The notes under the pieces: model-generated
What the model was told of the DNA's origin: nothing
Databases searched by the model: none
What the model saw: the letters and a program-made list of their open reading frames with translations, nothing else
Position numbers and translations under genes: made by a program
Source of the DNA: Flavobacterium sp. 245
GTDB taxonomy: Bacteria; Bacteroidota; Bacteroidia; Flavobacteriales; Flavobacteriaceae
DNA: 64,000 nt
Direction: 5' to 3'
Assembly (NCBI RefSeq): GCF_004362055.1
Contig: NZ_SNXB01000006.1
Span: forward strand, 1 to 64,000
In this document: positions 44,274 to 53,258 of the stretch, in pieces
Position numbering within the stretch: position 1 is the stretch's first letter
Layout: each line of letters opens with the position of its first letter

Positions 44274-45467
44274 CTATTTTTTGTTTTTCGATATAATTTC
44301 GTCCATAACTTCTAAAATTATAGCACAGCCTTCTTTAATTTCATCTTCTGAAATAGTCAATGGAGGAGTAATTCTAATGGCACATCCTTCAAATAAAAGC
44401 CAGAATAATATCAAGCCTCTGTCTTGGCAATTTAAAATGACTTCGTTGGTAATTTCAGCTGATTCTGTCATGGCAGCCAGCATTAATCCTTTTCCTCTAA
44501 CTTCTGTTATCAAAGGATGTACCAAAAGTGATCTGAAGAGTTTTTCTTTCTCCAGCGTTTCTGCCATTAAATTTGTTTCAGTTAATTCCTGCAAAGTAGC
44601 TAAGCAGGCTGACGCAATGACAGGATGGCCTCCAAAAGTGGTAATATGTCCTAATTTTGGATTCTCGGTCAATAGATCCATTTTCTCTGATGATGCGGTA
44701 AAAGCTCCAACAGGCATTCCGCCTCCCATGCCTTTTCCCATAACAACAATATCCGGAATCACATCATAGTTTTGAAAACCAAAAAGTTTTCCAGTTCTTC
44801 CAAAACCGGGCTGAATTTCATCAACAATCATCATAGCGCCCACTTCATCACAACGTTTACGCACTTTTTGCAGATAATTATCGTGTGGCTGAATAAATCC
44901 AGCGCCGCCCTGAATTGTTTCTAAAAGAATCGCTGCTGTTCTGGTTGTTATTTTTTGTAAATCTTTTTCGTTATTGAAAGTTACAAAATCTACATCTGGA
45001 AGCAAAGGTCTAAAGGCCTGCTTGCGTTCTTCAAATCCCATAACACTCATAGAACCCATTGTGTTTCCGTGATAAGCATTGTGGCATGAAATAAGCTGAC
45101 TGCGTCCTGTGGTTCTTTTTGCCAATTTTAAGGCGCCTTCAATTGCTTCGGTACCTGAATTTACTAAATAGGTTTTATTTAAAGGTTCAGGAAGGAGCGA
45201 GGCTAATAATTTGCAGTACTGAACAGAAGGACTTTGCGAATATTCTCCGTAAACCATTACATGCGAATATTTGTCAAGCTGGTCTTTTATTGCGTGATTT
45301 ACACGAGGATGCTGATGCCCAAGTGTACACGCAGAAACACCCGCTACAAAATCTAAATATTTCTTGTCGTTTGTGTCGTAAATGTAAGAGCCGATGGCGT
45401 GAGAAACTTCCATTCCTAAAGGATAAGGAGAGGTTTGTGCCTGATATTTTATAAAATCTGGATTCAT
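44274..45467 (-). CDS. class III aminotransferase (PLP)
   Basis: Fold-type I, subgroup III aminotransferase of 397 residues. The start PYPLGMEVSHAIGSYIYDTNDKKYLDFVAGVSACTLGHQHP is typical of acetylornithine/ornithine/GABA-type enzymes. Further motifs are NSGTEAIEGALKLAKRTTGR (phosphate loop), ILLETIQGGAGFIQP, VDEIQPGFGRTGKLFGFQ and the PLP-lysine region DIVVMGKGMGGGMPVGAF (Lys at about 240). The exact substrate cannot be told from sequence: it could be an ArgD, RocD or 4-aminobutyrate-type enzyme. It follows the OstA-like gene on the same strand, separated by repeats (45476-45513). Confidence 0.88.
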   Translation of the reverse strand: MNPDFIKYQAQTSPYPLGMEVSHAIGSYIYDTNDKKYLDFVAGVSACTLGHQHPRVNHAIKDQLDKYSHVMVYGEYSQSPSVQYCKLLASLLPEPLNKTYLVNSGTEAIEGALKLAKRTTGRSQLISCHNAYHGNTMGSMSVMGFEERKQAFRPLLPDVDFVTFNNEKDLQKITTRTAAILLETIQGGAGFIQPHDNYLQKVRKRCDEVGAMMIVDEIQPGFGRTGKLFGFQNYDVIPDIVVMGKGMGGGMPVGAFTASSEKMDLLTENPKLGHITTFGGHPVIASACLATLQELTETNLMAETLEKEKLFRSLLVHPLITEVRGKGLMLAAMTESAEITNEVILNCQDRGLILFWLLFEGCAIRITPPLTISEDEIKEGCAIILEVMDEIISKNKK

Positions 45468-45475
45468 TTTTTAAA

Positions 45476-45513
45476 GGTGCTAAGTAGCAAAGGTACTAAG
45501 GTTCTAAGGTTTT
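45476..45513. repeat. GTACTAAGGTTCTAAGG short repeat
   Basis: GGTGCTAAGTAGCAAAGG then TACTAAGGTTCTAAGG: the same family as the GTTCTAAG repeats at 22324-22455 and 57127-57163. It lies between the aminotransferase and OstA-like genes. Confidence 0.6.
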
Positions 45514-45562
45514 AATTTTAGGCTTAGGTTAAGTTTTGTAAACTGAAAACTGTGAATGACAA

Positions 45563-47242
45563 CTATTTCTTCTTAGGTTTCGCCTCCGTTTTTACTGCCG
45601 GTTTCTTCTTGTCGTAATTCAAAGTCTCTTTCCTGACTTTCATCGGGATATTTTTATCTTTTTCTTCTTGATCTTTTCCTTCTTTGACTAATTTGTCATT
45701 GAGTTCATTATCTTCCTCAGTAAAAATATCATCTTTCGATTTTATTCGTTCATCACCGCGCCAGTTCATACCTCTTAGTTTACGGGCATTTTCGGGCAAA
45801 TCGGCTTCAGGATATAAATCCCCGTCAACGTTATTGAAAAGAGTAATTTTTTCAATTAAATTGTTTTCTAAAACCAAATTAATTTTACTGCTCACACTTT
45901 TATTAATCCCAACAAGTTCGTTTTGGTCATTTCGGCTGTAATAAATTACCTCAGTATTTTTGATTATATCAACATCATGAAGTTTTCCGTCTATGAATTT
46001 CCCAAATAAATTGAGTCCTTTTACTTGATTAAAACCAGTTCCTAATGTATCCCGAGAGATTAGAAAGGTATTGTTAAGCACTTTTAAAGAATCTATTTTT
46101 TTAGTAGTATTGTTTCCAATTAAATGCATGACATCACCAGTAATTTGACTTTCTCCATTCCATAAAATCGGATTTCCTATCAATTTTGTCAAGGCGGTTT
46201 TAGAATTAGAATGAATAGAATCGCATTTACCGCTCATATCTGTTTTATAGAAACGAACATTGTTGAAAGCTCTTAAAATTCGTTCGCCTTCTTTTCTGGT
46301 GACCAGTAATTTTTTCCCGTGAATATACACCGAATCATTTTCTACAAGATTAACTGCGACGGCTCTTTTGGTAACAAACATCGAATCTTTCAGTTTGAAA
46401 ATTTCGGCATAATGTCCTTTTACGATACCGCGATTTATAGAATCGGTTATTTTAACATTTCTTGTCGCCGATGCAAATTCGGTATTTCTGTTATAATATA
46501 AACTGTCGCCTTCTATACGCCGATCATCATATTTGATGTACGATTTTCTAAGAAAATGCGCGAGGTTCTTCTTCGTGTCATAAAAACCTTTTTCGGTATA
46601 AATGTAATTGGCTTTGCTGGTAATTGTTGAAGGACCAAGTAGATAAGTGTGTCCCGAATTACTGTAATAATCCAAATGATTTGATTTAATTACATATTTT
46701 GGGTTTGTAATAGTTACTTCTGTTAAAAATTGAAACTTCTTTTCGGCCACAAAGTATCTTCCAGATTTGCTTACTAAAGTATTGTCTTTATTGACAATTG
46801 TTCCTTTTGTATTGTAAAAAACCTGCTGAACATTTCGGTCAAAATTAATTGTATCTGTCTGTAAAGTAGCGTCTGGCGAAGTCATCACGGCATCTCCGGT
46901 TGCAAAAGCTTTTTTTAGATTTCCGTTATATTCAGCATACTTGCTGTTTAAGTATAAAGTATCACCTTGAACCAATTGTACATTTCCAAAAGCCTTTAAA
47001 TAATTTTCTTTCTGAAAAAAATAAGCTTTGTTGCAAGTCAAAACTACTCCGTCGTGATTTATTTTTACATTTCCGCTCAATAAAAGCGCATCTGGCGCTA
47101 ATTCCTGATTGACATCAGAAAAATCAGAGTTCTCAATAATTATTTTTTTAGTTCCAGGCTTATTTTTTGATGCCTGCGCAAAACCAAATTGCACAGTTAG
47201 TAACATCAGACAAAAAGATATGAAAAAGAGTGATTTCTTCAA
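45563..47242 (-). CDS. OstA-like protein (LPS transport related)
   Basis: A 559-residue exported protein with a signal peptide (MKKSLFFISFCLMLLTVQFGFAQ). The long series of beta-strand repeats (DALLLSGNVKINHDGVVLTCNKAYFFQKENYLKAFGNVQLVQGDTLYLNSKYAEYNG and so on) is the OstA/LptA-like fold, which in proteobacteria carries lipopolysaccharide across the periplasm. The last 70 residues are low-complexity Lys/Glu/Pro. The protein is longer than LptA and shorter than LptD; family members of this length are common in Bacteroidota. Its -7 box lies at 47259-47266. Neighbours give no clue to function. Confidence 0.88.
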   Translation of the reverse strand: MKKSLFFISFCLMLLTVQFGFAQASKNKPGTKKIIIENSDFSDVNQELAPDALLLSGNVKINHDGVVLTCNKAYFFQKENYLKAFGNVQLVQGDTLYLNSKYAEYNGNLKKAFATGDAVMTSPDATLQTDTINFDRNVQQVFYNTKGTIVNKDNTLVSKSGRYFVAEKKFQFLTEVTITNPKYVIKSNHLDYYSNSGHTYLLGPSTITSKANYIYTEKGFYDTKKNLAHFLRKSYIKYDDRRIEGDSLYYNRNTEFASATRNVKITDSINRGIVKGHYAEIFKLKDSMFVTKRAVAVNLVENDSVYIHGKKLLVTRKEGERILRAFNNVRFYKTDMSGKCDSIHSNSKTALTKLIGNPILWNGESQITGDVMHLIGNNTTKKIDSLKVLNNTFLISRDTLGTGFNQVKGLNLFGKFIDGKLHDVDIIKNTEVIYYSRNDQNELVGINKSVSSKINLVLENNLIEKITLFNNVDGDLYPEADLPENARKLRGMNWRGDERIKSKDDIFTEEDNELNDKLVKEGKDQEEKDKNIPMKVRKETLNYDKKKPAVKTEAKPKKK

Positions 47243-47258
47243 TTGATTAAATTTTTGT

Positions 47259-47266
47259 CAAATTTA
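47259..47266 (-). promoter_or_regulatory. -7 promoter box of the OstA-like gene
   Basis: TAAATTTG on the minus strand matches TAnnTTTG exactly, 16 bases upstream of the start at 47242. The -33 region is not convincing. Confidence 0.4.
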
Positions 47267-47595
47267 TGAAAAAGGATACAACCTTATAATGTTATTAGGA
47301 TTAATTTATATTTTTAGGTTCGGAGGTACAAAGAGGCAAAGTATCAGAGTTTATAATTGATTTATTTTACACTTTTAATGATATTTTAAAAGCCTTTGTC
47401 CCTTCGCAGTTCTGAATCTTTAATTTATTAACAAAAGATCCTACTCTCACGTTGTAGTTCACTATTTTGACCTCAATTTAGAATAATATGAAGTCAGTTT
47501 TATTCCTTTTCTAAAAATTAAACTAAATTTAGAAAATGGTTTTGGATGTTGATTTTTATTCTGAAATCTCAAAAAAGAAAGATTAAAGAGCGAAT
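47267..47595. other. intergenic region upstream of the GH13 lipoprotein gene
   Basis: A 329-base AT-rich stretch with a short GGTTCGGAGGTACAAAGAGG repeat-like piece at about 47319-47338. No ORF with coding character, no exact TAnnTTTG close to the start and no hairpin with a T-run was found. Confidence 0.5.
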
Positions 47596-49467
47596 ATGAT
47601 AAATAAACGATTTTTTGCTGCAGGAATTGCAGCAAGTATGCTTTTTTCGGCATGTAAAACACAAGATTTAAAAATGAGTACGGCTAAAGAAGAAAATCCT
47701 GCAACTAAGAAAGTTGTAGTTTATCAAGTTTTTACACGATTATTTGGGAACAAGAACGCGACAAACAAACCTTGGGGTACAATAGAAGAAAACGGCGTTG
47801 GAAAGTTTAATGATTTTACAGACAAAGCGCTTCATGAAATTAAAGATCTTGGTGTAACTTATATTTGGTATACTGGCGTTCCTCATCATGCATTGGTTCG
47901 TGACTATACGGCAATTGGAATTTCAAACGATGATCCGGAAGTTGTAAAAGGACGTGCCGGCTCACCTTACGCGGTAAAAGATTATTATAGTGTAAATCCT
48001 GATTTGGCAGAGAATCCAGCAAACAGATTGCAGGAATTTGAAGCCCTGATTGATCGTACGCATAAAGCTGACTTAAAGTTGATTATTGACATTGTGCCAA
48101 ATCATATTGCGAGAAAATATGAAGGAAAAAATAATCCTGAAGGTGTAAGCGATTTTGGTGCCAATGATGATGTAACTGTTGAATACAAGCGAGATAATAA
48201 CTTCTATTATATACCAAATATTTCTTTTGAAATTCCGGATGGTGATATTCCTTTAAATGGAGAAAAAAATCCTCTTGTTGATGGGAAATTTCGAGAAAAC
48301 CCTGCAAAGTGGACAGGGAATGGTTCACGAAAAGCAAAACCAGATCAAAACGACTGGTATGAAACGGTAAAAGTCAATTATGGAATTCGTCCAGATGGTT
48401 CAAAAGATTTTCCTGAACTTCCAGCAGGATTTGATCAGAAATCTTATAAAGAACATTTTGCTTTTTGGCAAGACAAAGATGTTCCAGATTCTTGGAAAAA
48501 ATTTAAATCTATTGCACTTTATTGGACAGCAAAGGGCGTAGATGGTTTTCGATATGATATGGCCGAAATGGTTCCGTATGAATTTTGGAGTTACATGAAT
48601 TCGGCAATCAAAATGAAAAATCCAGATGCATTTTTATTGGCCGAGGTTTATAATCCAAATGAATATCGAAATTACATTCGTTTAGGGAAAATGGATTATT
48701 TGTACGATAAAGTAGAAACGTATGATAAACTGAAAGATGTTATTAGAGGGAAATCTTCGCCAGATGGCTTGTCTGACATTCAAAAAGGAATGGCAGATAT
48801 TGAACATCATATGCTTCATTTTTTAGATAATCACGATGAACAGCGCTTGGCCAGTCCTGAATTTGCAGGAAGTCCGGAACGCGGAAAACCTTTAATGGTC
48901 GTTTCGACTACGATAAGTACGTCACCAACAATGATTTATTTTGGACAAGAAGTAGGAGAGGCAGGAAATGAAGATGCTGGTTTTGGAAAACGCTCGAGAA
49001 CTTCAATTTTTGATTATATTGGAGTTCCAAATCATCAAAGATGGATGAATGAAGGAAAATTTGATGGCGGGAAATTATCTGATTCTGAAAGAAATTTGCG
49101 TGATTTCTACAAGCGATTGTTGAACTTCTCAATTAACAGCACGGCTTTAATGGGAAGTTTTCAGGAAATTCAATCTGTAAATCGTCAAAATAATACAGGA
49201 TATGATGAGTTGATTTATTCTTATGTTCGTTGGTCTGAAAAACAAAAATTGATTGTCATAGCTAATTTTTCTTCTGATAAAACAAGCGAATTCGAATTAA
49301 AAGTTCCTGCTGAAGTTATTTCAAAATGGAAACTGAAAGACGGTTCTTATGTGCTTATTGATAAATTATATTCTGAAAGTAAAACCTATTTTACAGTTAA
49401 GAATGGAGAAGGCGTAGCAAGAGTTAAGATAAAACCTTCGGAGTCATTCATTTATGAAGTAAACTGA
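47596..49467 (+). CDS. GH13 alpha-amylase family lipoprotein
   Basis: An exported glycoside hydrolase of 623 residues. The N-terminus MINKRFFAAGIAASMLFSAC carries a lipobox (LFSAC), so it is a lipoprotein with a Cys at residue 20. A TIM barrel follows with the GH13 conserved regions: DIVPNHI (region I), GFRYDMAEM with nucleophile Asp321 (II), LLAEVYN with acid/base Glu350 (III) and FLDNHDEQR with Asp414 (IV). An insertion around residues 190-270 and a C-terminal beta-domain are typical of the family. Cuts or rearranges alpha-linked glucans; the exact specificity is unknown. Convergent with GH130. Confidence 0.92.
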   Translation: MINKRFFAAGIAASMLFSACKTQDLKMSTAKEENPATKKVVVYQVFTRLFGNKNATNKPWGTIEENGVGKFNDFTDKALHEIKDLGVTYIWYTGVPHHALVRDYTAIGISNDDPEVVKGRAGSPYAVKDYYSVNPDLAENPANRLQEFEALIDRTHKADLKLIIDIVPNHIARKYEGKNNPEGVSDFGANDDVTVEYKRDNNFYYIPNISFEIPDGDIPLNGEKNPLVDGKFRENPAKWTGNGSRKAKPDQNDWYETVKVNYGIRPDGSKDFPELPAGFDQKSYKEHFAFWQDKDVPDSWKKFKSIALYWTAKGVDGFRYDMAEMVPYEFWSYMNSAIKMKNPDAFLLAEVYNPNEYRNYIRLGKMDYLYDKVETYDKLKDVIRGKSSPDGLSDIQKGMADIEHHMLHFLDNHDEQRLASPEFAGSPERGKPLMVVSTTISTSPTMIYFGQEVGEAGNEDAGFGKRSRTSIFDYIGVPNHQRWMNEGKFDGGKLSDSERNLRDFYKRLLNFSINSTALMGSFQEIQSVNRQNNTGYDELIYSYVRWSEKQKLIVIANFSSDKTSEFELKVPAEVISKWKLKDGSYVLIDKLYSESKTYFTVKNGEGVARVKIKPSESFIYEVN

Positions 49468-49492
49468 TAGAACTAGGGAATATATAAATGTG

Positions 49493-49531
49493 AAAAACTT
49501 GCTTAGAATTACGGATTCTGAGCAAGTTTTT
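49493..49531. terminator. bidirectional terminator between GH13 and GH130 genes
   Basis: AAAAACTTGCTTAGAAT / ATTCTGAGCAAGTTTTT (49493-49509 and 49515-49531) form a long stem with a few G-T pairs and flanking A and T runs. It terminates both convergent genes. Confidence 0.88.
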
Positions 49532-49536
49532 GGTTT

Positions 49537-50595
49537 TTAGATGGCTATTAAAAGTGATAAAATTTCTTTAATTGAAAATTGAGCACCACAAACAAATTCA
49601 TCCGAAGCACCATAATAAATTGTAAGTGTATCCCTATCAGGTTCAATTATATGGCCGTTTGTAAATACAACATTCCCGAAAAAACCGCTTAATTCATAAT
49701 CTGTTGTCGGAAACATAATTGGATCTTCAGTTCTGGAAATTATTTTAGAAGGATCATTCAGGTCCATCAAAAAAGCGCCTAAACAGTATTGATGCTGTTC
49801 GTTAGCACCATGATAAATTTCCAGCCAGCCTTTTTCTGTTTTTATAGGTGCAGCTCCAGCACCTACTCGTTTGCTGTCCCAAAGATTTTTTCGGGTCTTA
49901 ATAATGCATTTATGATTTCCCCAATGAATAGCATCTGGAGAGGATGCGATCCAGATATAATTTCCTCCAATATCAACACTGCTTGGGCGGTGCAATGCAT
50001 AAAATAGGCCGTTTATTTTTTCTTCAAAAATGGCGCAATCTTTATTATGAGGCGGTAAAATCATTCCGTGTTTTTGAAAAACTTTCCAGTCAGAAGTAGT
50101 ACGTAATCCAACACCAACACCATTTTTTGACACAGAGGTAAATGTCAGGTAATATTTTCCTTCAATTAAAGAAACGCGGCAATCTTCAATTCCAAAAGTT
50201 TCCAGAATTCCTTCGCCAACCAGATGCGGATAGTTTTCAGGTTCATAAAAATTACGACCGTCATCACTGCATAACAGTCTGATGTGTGATAATGTTGTTA
50301 AATAGTCATTTCCTTGATAATTGATAACCCGTGCATCAGTTGCAATTAGTTCGGGATGATCTTGTAGAATTTCGATAATTTCAATAGTGCCAAATTCCGT
50401 TAAAATTGGAAAAGAAATTATGCTTTCAATCTGTTTGGGTCTTTCAGCAACCCTAACTGCCAGCCATATTTTATTTTGAAACTGAAAAACTCCCGGATTC
50501 AGGAGGCAAGTAATTTCTAGTCCTTCACGGCTTGCAGGTATATCTGACGGCGATAACAGCGGATTTTCTATAAAACGATGGGCAATATCTTTCAT
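49537..50595 (-). CDS. glycoside hydrolase family 130 protein
   Basis: A 352-residue cytosolic five-bladed beta-propeller of the GH130 family (beta-mannoside phosphorylases and hydrolases). Family-typical blocks are LNPGVFQFQNKIWLAVRVAERP near the N-terminus, DARVINYQGNDYLTTLSHIRL, the GIEDCRVSLIEGKYYLTFT centre (about residue 136), HNKDCAIFEEKINGLFYALHRPS and YYGASDEFVCGA near the end. A phosphorylase versus hydrolase choice cannot be made by eye. It probably acts on beta-mannosides; no mannan transporter genes are in the window. It is convergent with the GH13 lipoprotein. Confidence 0.87.
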   Translation of the reverse strand: MKDIAHRFIENPLLSPSDIPASREGLEITCLLNPGVFQFQNKIWLAVRVAERPKQIESIISFPILTEFGTIEIIEILQDHPELIATDARVINYQGNDYLTTLSHIRLLCSDDGRNFYEPENYPHLVGEGILETFGIEDCRVSLIEGKYYLTFTSVSKNGVGVGLRTTSDWKVFQKHGMILPPHNKDCAIFEEKINGLFYALHRPSSVDIGGNYIWIASSPDAIHWGNHKCIIKTRKNLWDSKRVGAGAAPIKTEKGWLEIYHGANEQHQYCLGAFLMDLNDPSKIISRTEDPIMFPTTDYELSGFFGNVVFTNGHIIEPDRDTLTIYYGASDEFVCGAQFSIKEILSLLIAI

Positions 50596-50621
50596 GTCTT
50601 TTAAATCAGAACATTAAGATA

Positions 50622-50660
50622 CAAAAAAAGCTGATACTTATTTTGTATCAGCTTTTTTAA
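50622..50660 (-). terminator. terminator after the SOD operon
   Basis: Stem AAAAAAAGCTGATAC / GTATCAGCTTTTTT (50623-50637 and 50645-50658) with flanking T-run on the minus strand, just past the SOD stop codon at 50663. It also covers the upstream side of GH130. Confidence 0.9.
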
Positions 50661-50662
50661 AA

Positions 50663-51445
50663 TTATACTTTTTTGACTTTCTTTAAAGCCTCTTTGTAAT
50701 ATTCGTTTGCTTTTTCCCAATTGATATGTTTGTAAAAAGCATCTATATAACTTCCTTTTCTGTTTTGATAATCAAGATAATAAGCGTGTTCCCATAAATC
50801 GATTCCTAAAATAGGAGTTCCCGGAATCAAGGCATTTTTCATTAAAGGATTATCCTGATTGTCTGTAGTTGTTATCTGCAGTTTTCCGTATCGATCCACA
50901 ACAAGCCAAACCCATCCAGAACCAAATTGTTTTTCTGCCTGAGCTTTAAACTGATTTGTCAAATTGTTAAAAGAACCAAATTCTTTATTTATAGATCCAG
51001 CAAGTGTATCTTTTGGAGTTTGTTCTTTTGGAGTCAAAAGGTTAAAATATAGGGTATGATTATAATATCCTCCCGCATTTTGACGAAGTTTTGCGTTACT
51101 GAGATCCATCTTCTTTAAAATATCTTCAAGAGGCATGTTTTCATACTCCGTTGAAACAATTTCTTTGTTTAGGTTATTTGTATAACTAACATAATGCTTA
51201 GAATAATGTGTTTCAAGGGTAAGAGAACGAATATCTGGTGCTAGACCATCGTAGCCAAAGGATAGTTTTGTAAGTCCAAATGAACCTGCTTCAATCGTAA
51301 CTTCATCAGGAGTACCAATAGTAATTTTTTCTTCTTTCGTTGGCAAAGGCACTTCAACAACTTCAGTAAGTTTATTACTGTCATTACACGAAAATAATAC
51401 GAAAAATGAAGCCAAAATGCCAAAACGAGTAATGTTTTTCTTCAT
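50663..51445 (-). CDS. lipoprotein Mn-type superoxide dismutase
   Basis: A 260-residue Fe/Mn superoxide dismutase with an export signal and lipobox (MKKNITRFGILASFFVLFSC, Cys at residue 20) plus a linker of about 35 residues. Metal ligands are recognisable: His in ETHYSKHYVSY, His in AGGYYNHTLYFNLL, Asp and His in GIDLWEHAYYLDYQN. The residue pattern GGYYNH and NQDNPLM is of the manganese type rather than the iron type. A Phe replaces the usual Trp after the second His (HTLYF for HTFYW). It lies 8 bases after the ACBP gene. Being an outer lipoprotein it would act in the envelope; classical SODs are cytosolic. Confidence 0.88.
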   Translation of the reverse strand: MKKNITRFGILASFFVLFSCNDSNKLTEVVEVPLPTKEEKITIGTPDEVTIEAGSFGLTKLSFGYDGLAPDIRSLTLETHYSKHYVSYTNNLNKEIVSTEYENMPLEDILKKMDLSNAKLRQNAGGYYNHTLYFNLLTPKEQTPKDTLAGSINKEFGSFNNLTNQFKAQAEKQFGSGWVWLVVDRYGKLQITTTDNQDNPLMKNALIPGTPILGIDLWEHAYYLDYQNRKGSYIDAFYKHINWEKANEYYKEALKKVKKV

Positions 51446-51453
51446 AATGTAAT

Positions 51454-51723
51454 TTATTTTGATGTTAGTGAATTGATGATTTCGATATAACTTTCTTTTG
51501 CTTCTTCACTCGAAATATGACTAATTTGCATCCATGCATTTGTTTTAAAGGCATCTCTTAAATCAAAATTCTGAGATTGATTATAGACCGCTGTACCAAA
51601 AGTGGCTTGTTTGTAATACGCATAAAGACGCAGCTGCACATCTTGAGGCAGTGAGGCCTGTGTCATTTTCAAAGCAATTTCAACAGCCTCCGTGAAACGA
51701 GTATCTAAATCTTTTTCAGCCAT
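51454..51723 (-). CDS. acyl-CoA-binding protein (ACBP)
   Basis: An 89-residue four-helix protein of the ACBP family, which binds long-chain acyl-CoA esters. Family residues are DTRFTEAVEIALKM, LRLYAYYKQATFG (the YYKQATxG signature) and WMQISHISSEEAKESYIEII. ACBP is common in eukaryotes but only patchily present in bacteria. Its gene is directly adjacent (no gap) to psd and is followed by the SOD gene. It could buffer acyl-CoA for the membrane-lipid enzymes encoded upstream; this is inference. Confidence 0.9.
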   Translation of the reverse strand: MAEKDLDTRFTEAVEIALKMTQASLPQDVQLRLYAYYKQATFGTAVYNQSQNFDLRDAFKTNAWMQISHISSEEAKESYIEIINSLTSK

Positions 51724-52377
51724 TTAAGCCTTCGTAGCTATGATTGTTTTTCCGCCAATTGCTTTTTGGCCTAAAACCACATCAATTGGAGTACCTAAAG
51801 GTAAAAATAAATCTACTCTCGAACCAAATTTAATAAAACCGGCATCAGTTCCTTGAACTACCTGCATTCCTTCTTTAGCATAGTTTACAATTCTTCGTGC
51901 CAAAGCTCCAGCAATTTGTCTGTAAAGAACTGCTCCAAAAGTATCGTTTTCGATTACTACTGTAGTTCTTTCGTTTTCTTCACTAGCTTTTGGGTGCCAC
52001 GCTACCAAAAATTTTCCAGGATGATATTTACTGAATTTTATAATTCCGTCCATAGCGTAGCGAGTTACGTGAACGTTTATTGGCGACATGAAGATAGAAA
52101 CCTGTAAACGTTTATCTTTAAAAAATTCACCTTCATAAACTTCTTCGATCACCACAACTTTTCCATCAACTGGTGCAAGTATGTGATCGCTGTTGCGAAT
52201 TGCAATTCTTTTCGGGTTTCTAAAAAATTGTAAAATAATAATCAAAACTACTACGCCAGCAATTTGAACAAGCATTCTCAGCCAGGCAATATCAATAAAT
52301 TTGTCAGCAATAAGCAGTACAGCAACAGCAAAAATAGTACCTAGTAAAATGGATGGTCCTCCTTCTTTATGAAACAT
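51724..52377 (-). CDS. psd: phosphatidylserine decarboxylase family protein
   Basis: Converts phosphatidylserine to phosphatidylethanolamine. A 217-residue short form with N-terminal membrane segments (LLGTIFAVAVLLIADKFIDIAW and LVQIAGVVVLIIILQFF). It has the family core ILAPVDGKVVVIEE, SIFMSPINVHVTRYAMDG, and a Gly-Ser self-cleavage site in IKFGSRVDLFLPLG (about residue 188) that gives the pyruvoyl group. The short form resembles archaeal-type decarboxylases, as is usual in Bacteroidota. It overlaps cdsA by 11 bases; both act in phospholipid synthesis. Confidence 0.93.
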   Translation of the reverse strand: MFHKEGGPSILLGTIFAVAVLLIADKFIDIAWLRMLVQIAGVVVLIIILQFFRNPKRIAIRNSDHILAPVDGKVVVIEEVYEGEFFKDKRLQVSIFMSPINVHVTRYAMDGIIKFSKYHPGKFLVAWHPKASEENERTTVVIENDTFGAVLYRQIAGALARRIVNYAKEGMQVVQGTDAGFIKFGSRVDLFLPLGTPIDVVLGQKAIGGKTIIATKA

Positions 52378-53257
52378 AATATAAAATTTGATAAAATAAA
52401 AATATAATTGGTGCTACAAATATAACACTATCTAAGCGATCTAAAATACCTCCGTGTCCTGGCATAATTGAACCACTGTCTTTTACGCCGGCAATTCGTT
52501 TAAATTTGGACTCGATTAAATCTCCAATTGTACCAAAAATGCTCACAATTACAGCAATGATGGTCCAGATTAAAATTGATTTATTGCTAAATTCAGGAGT
52601 TGGCTGAATGTATAATTTTGATATTAAAAAACCAGCAAAAGCAGCAAAAACAGCACCACCTAAAAAGCCTTCAATTGTTTTTTTAGGAGAAACGCGTTCG
52701 AATAATTTATGTTTTCCCATTGATTTTCCAACCAAATAAGCAAAAGTATCGTTGGTCCATATTAGAATGAATAATCCAAGAATAATTTTCGGATTATAAT
52801 CATTGGTTCCAAATGAAATTTTCACAATAAAAACAAAAGGAAGCGTAATATAGCCTAATAAATATAAATATTTAGAAGAAGTACTTATTTTTTGAACTGA
52901 GTCGTAAAACAAAAACAGTATGCATTTTATGGATACAACCAGCGTAACAGCAAGTAAAATTAAGTCTAATTGCTTGATATTTATGGTTATATCAAGATTT
53001 GAGCTGAATGTGCTATTTAAATAATCAGTAGTTTGCTTGTTGTAATGACTGATCATTATAATGACAGAAAATAAAAGCGTTCCGAATAAAATTGAAAAAA
53101 TTTTATTCAGGCTGACTAAGTTGGAAAATTCATAAATTGTAATAATTAGGAAAATGCCAAAAAGTATAATAAAGCTTTCGGTAGAAAACAGAATAGAGGT
53201 AAGCAGCAAAGCGATATAAACAGCACCAGAAATGGTTCTCTTCAGTGTTTCGTTCAT
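52367..53257 (-). CDS. cdsA: phosphatidate cytidylyltransferase
   Basis: Makes CDP-diacylglycerol from phosphatidate and CTP, the entry to phospholipid synthesis. A 296-residue membrane protein with about eight hydrophobic segments. It carries the CdsA signature KTIEGFLGG (about 195) and SGSIMPGHGGILDRLDSVIF (about 263-282). It precedes psd with an 11-base overlap and follows the LUD gene with a 1-base gap, so the three form a tight unit. Confidence 0.95.
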   Translation of the reverse strand: MNETLKRTISGAVYIALLLTSILFSTESFIILFGIFLIITIYEFSNLVSLNKIFSILFGTLLFSVIIMISHYNKQTTDYLNSTFSSNLDITINIKQLDLILLAVTLVVSIKCILFLFYDSVQKISTSSKYLYLLGYITLPFVFIVKISFGTNDYNPKIILGLFILIWTNDTFAYLVGKSMGKHKLFERVSPKKTIEGFLGGAVFAAFAGFLISKLYIQPTPEFSNKSILIWTIIAVIVSIFGTIGDLIESKFKRIAGVKDSGSIMPGHGGILDRLDSVIFVAPIIFLFYQILYYVS

Positions 53258-53258
53258 C

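Noticed and set aside
44254..44769. A 171-codon plus-strand frame opposite the class III aminotransferase
   Set aside because: It lies antisense to a clear PLP enzyme with intact motifs and has the composition of an antisense shadow.
47462..47662. A 66-codon minus-strand frame upstream of the GH13 gene
   Set aside because: It overlaps the signal peptide of the GH13 lipoprotein in antisense and has no recognisable feature.
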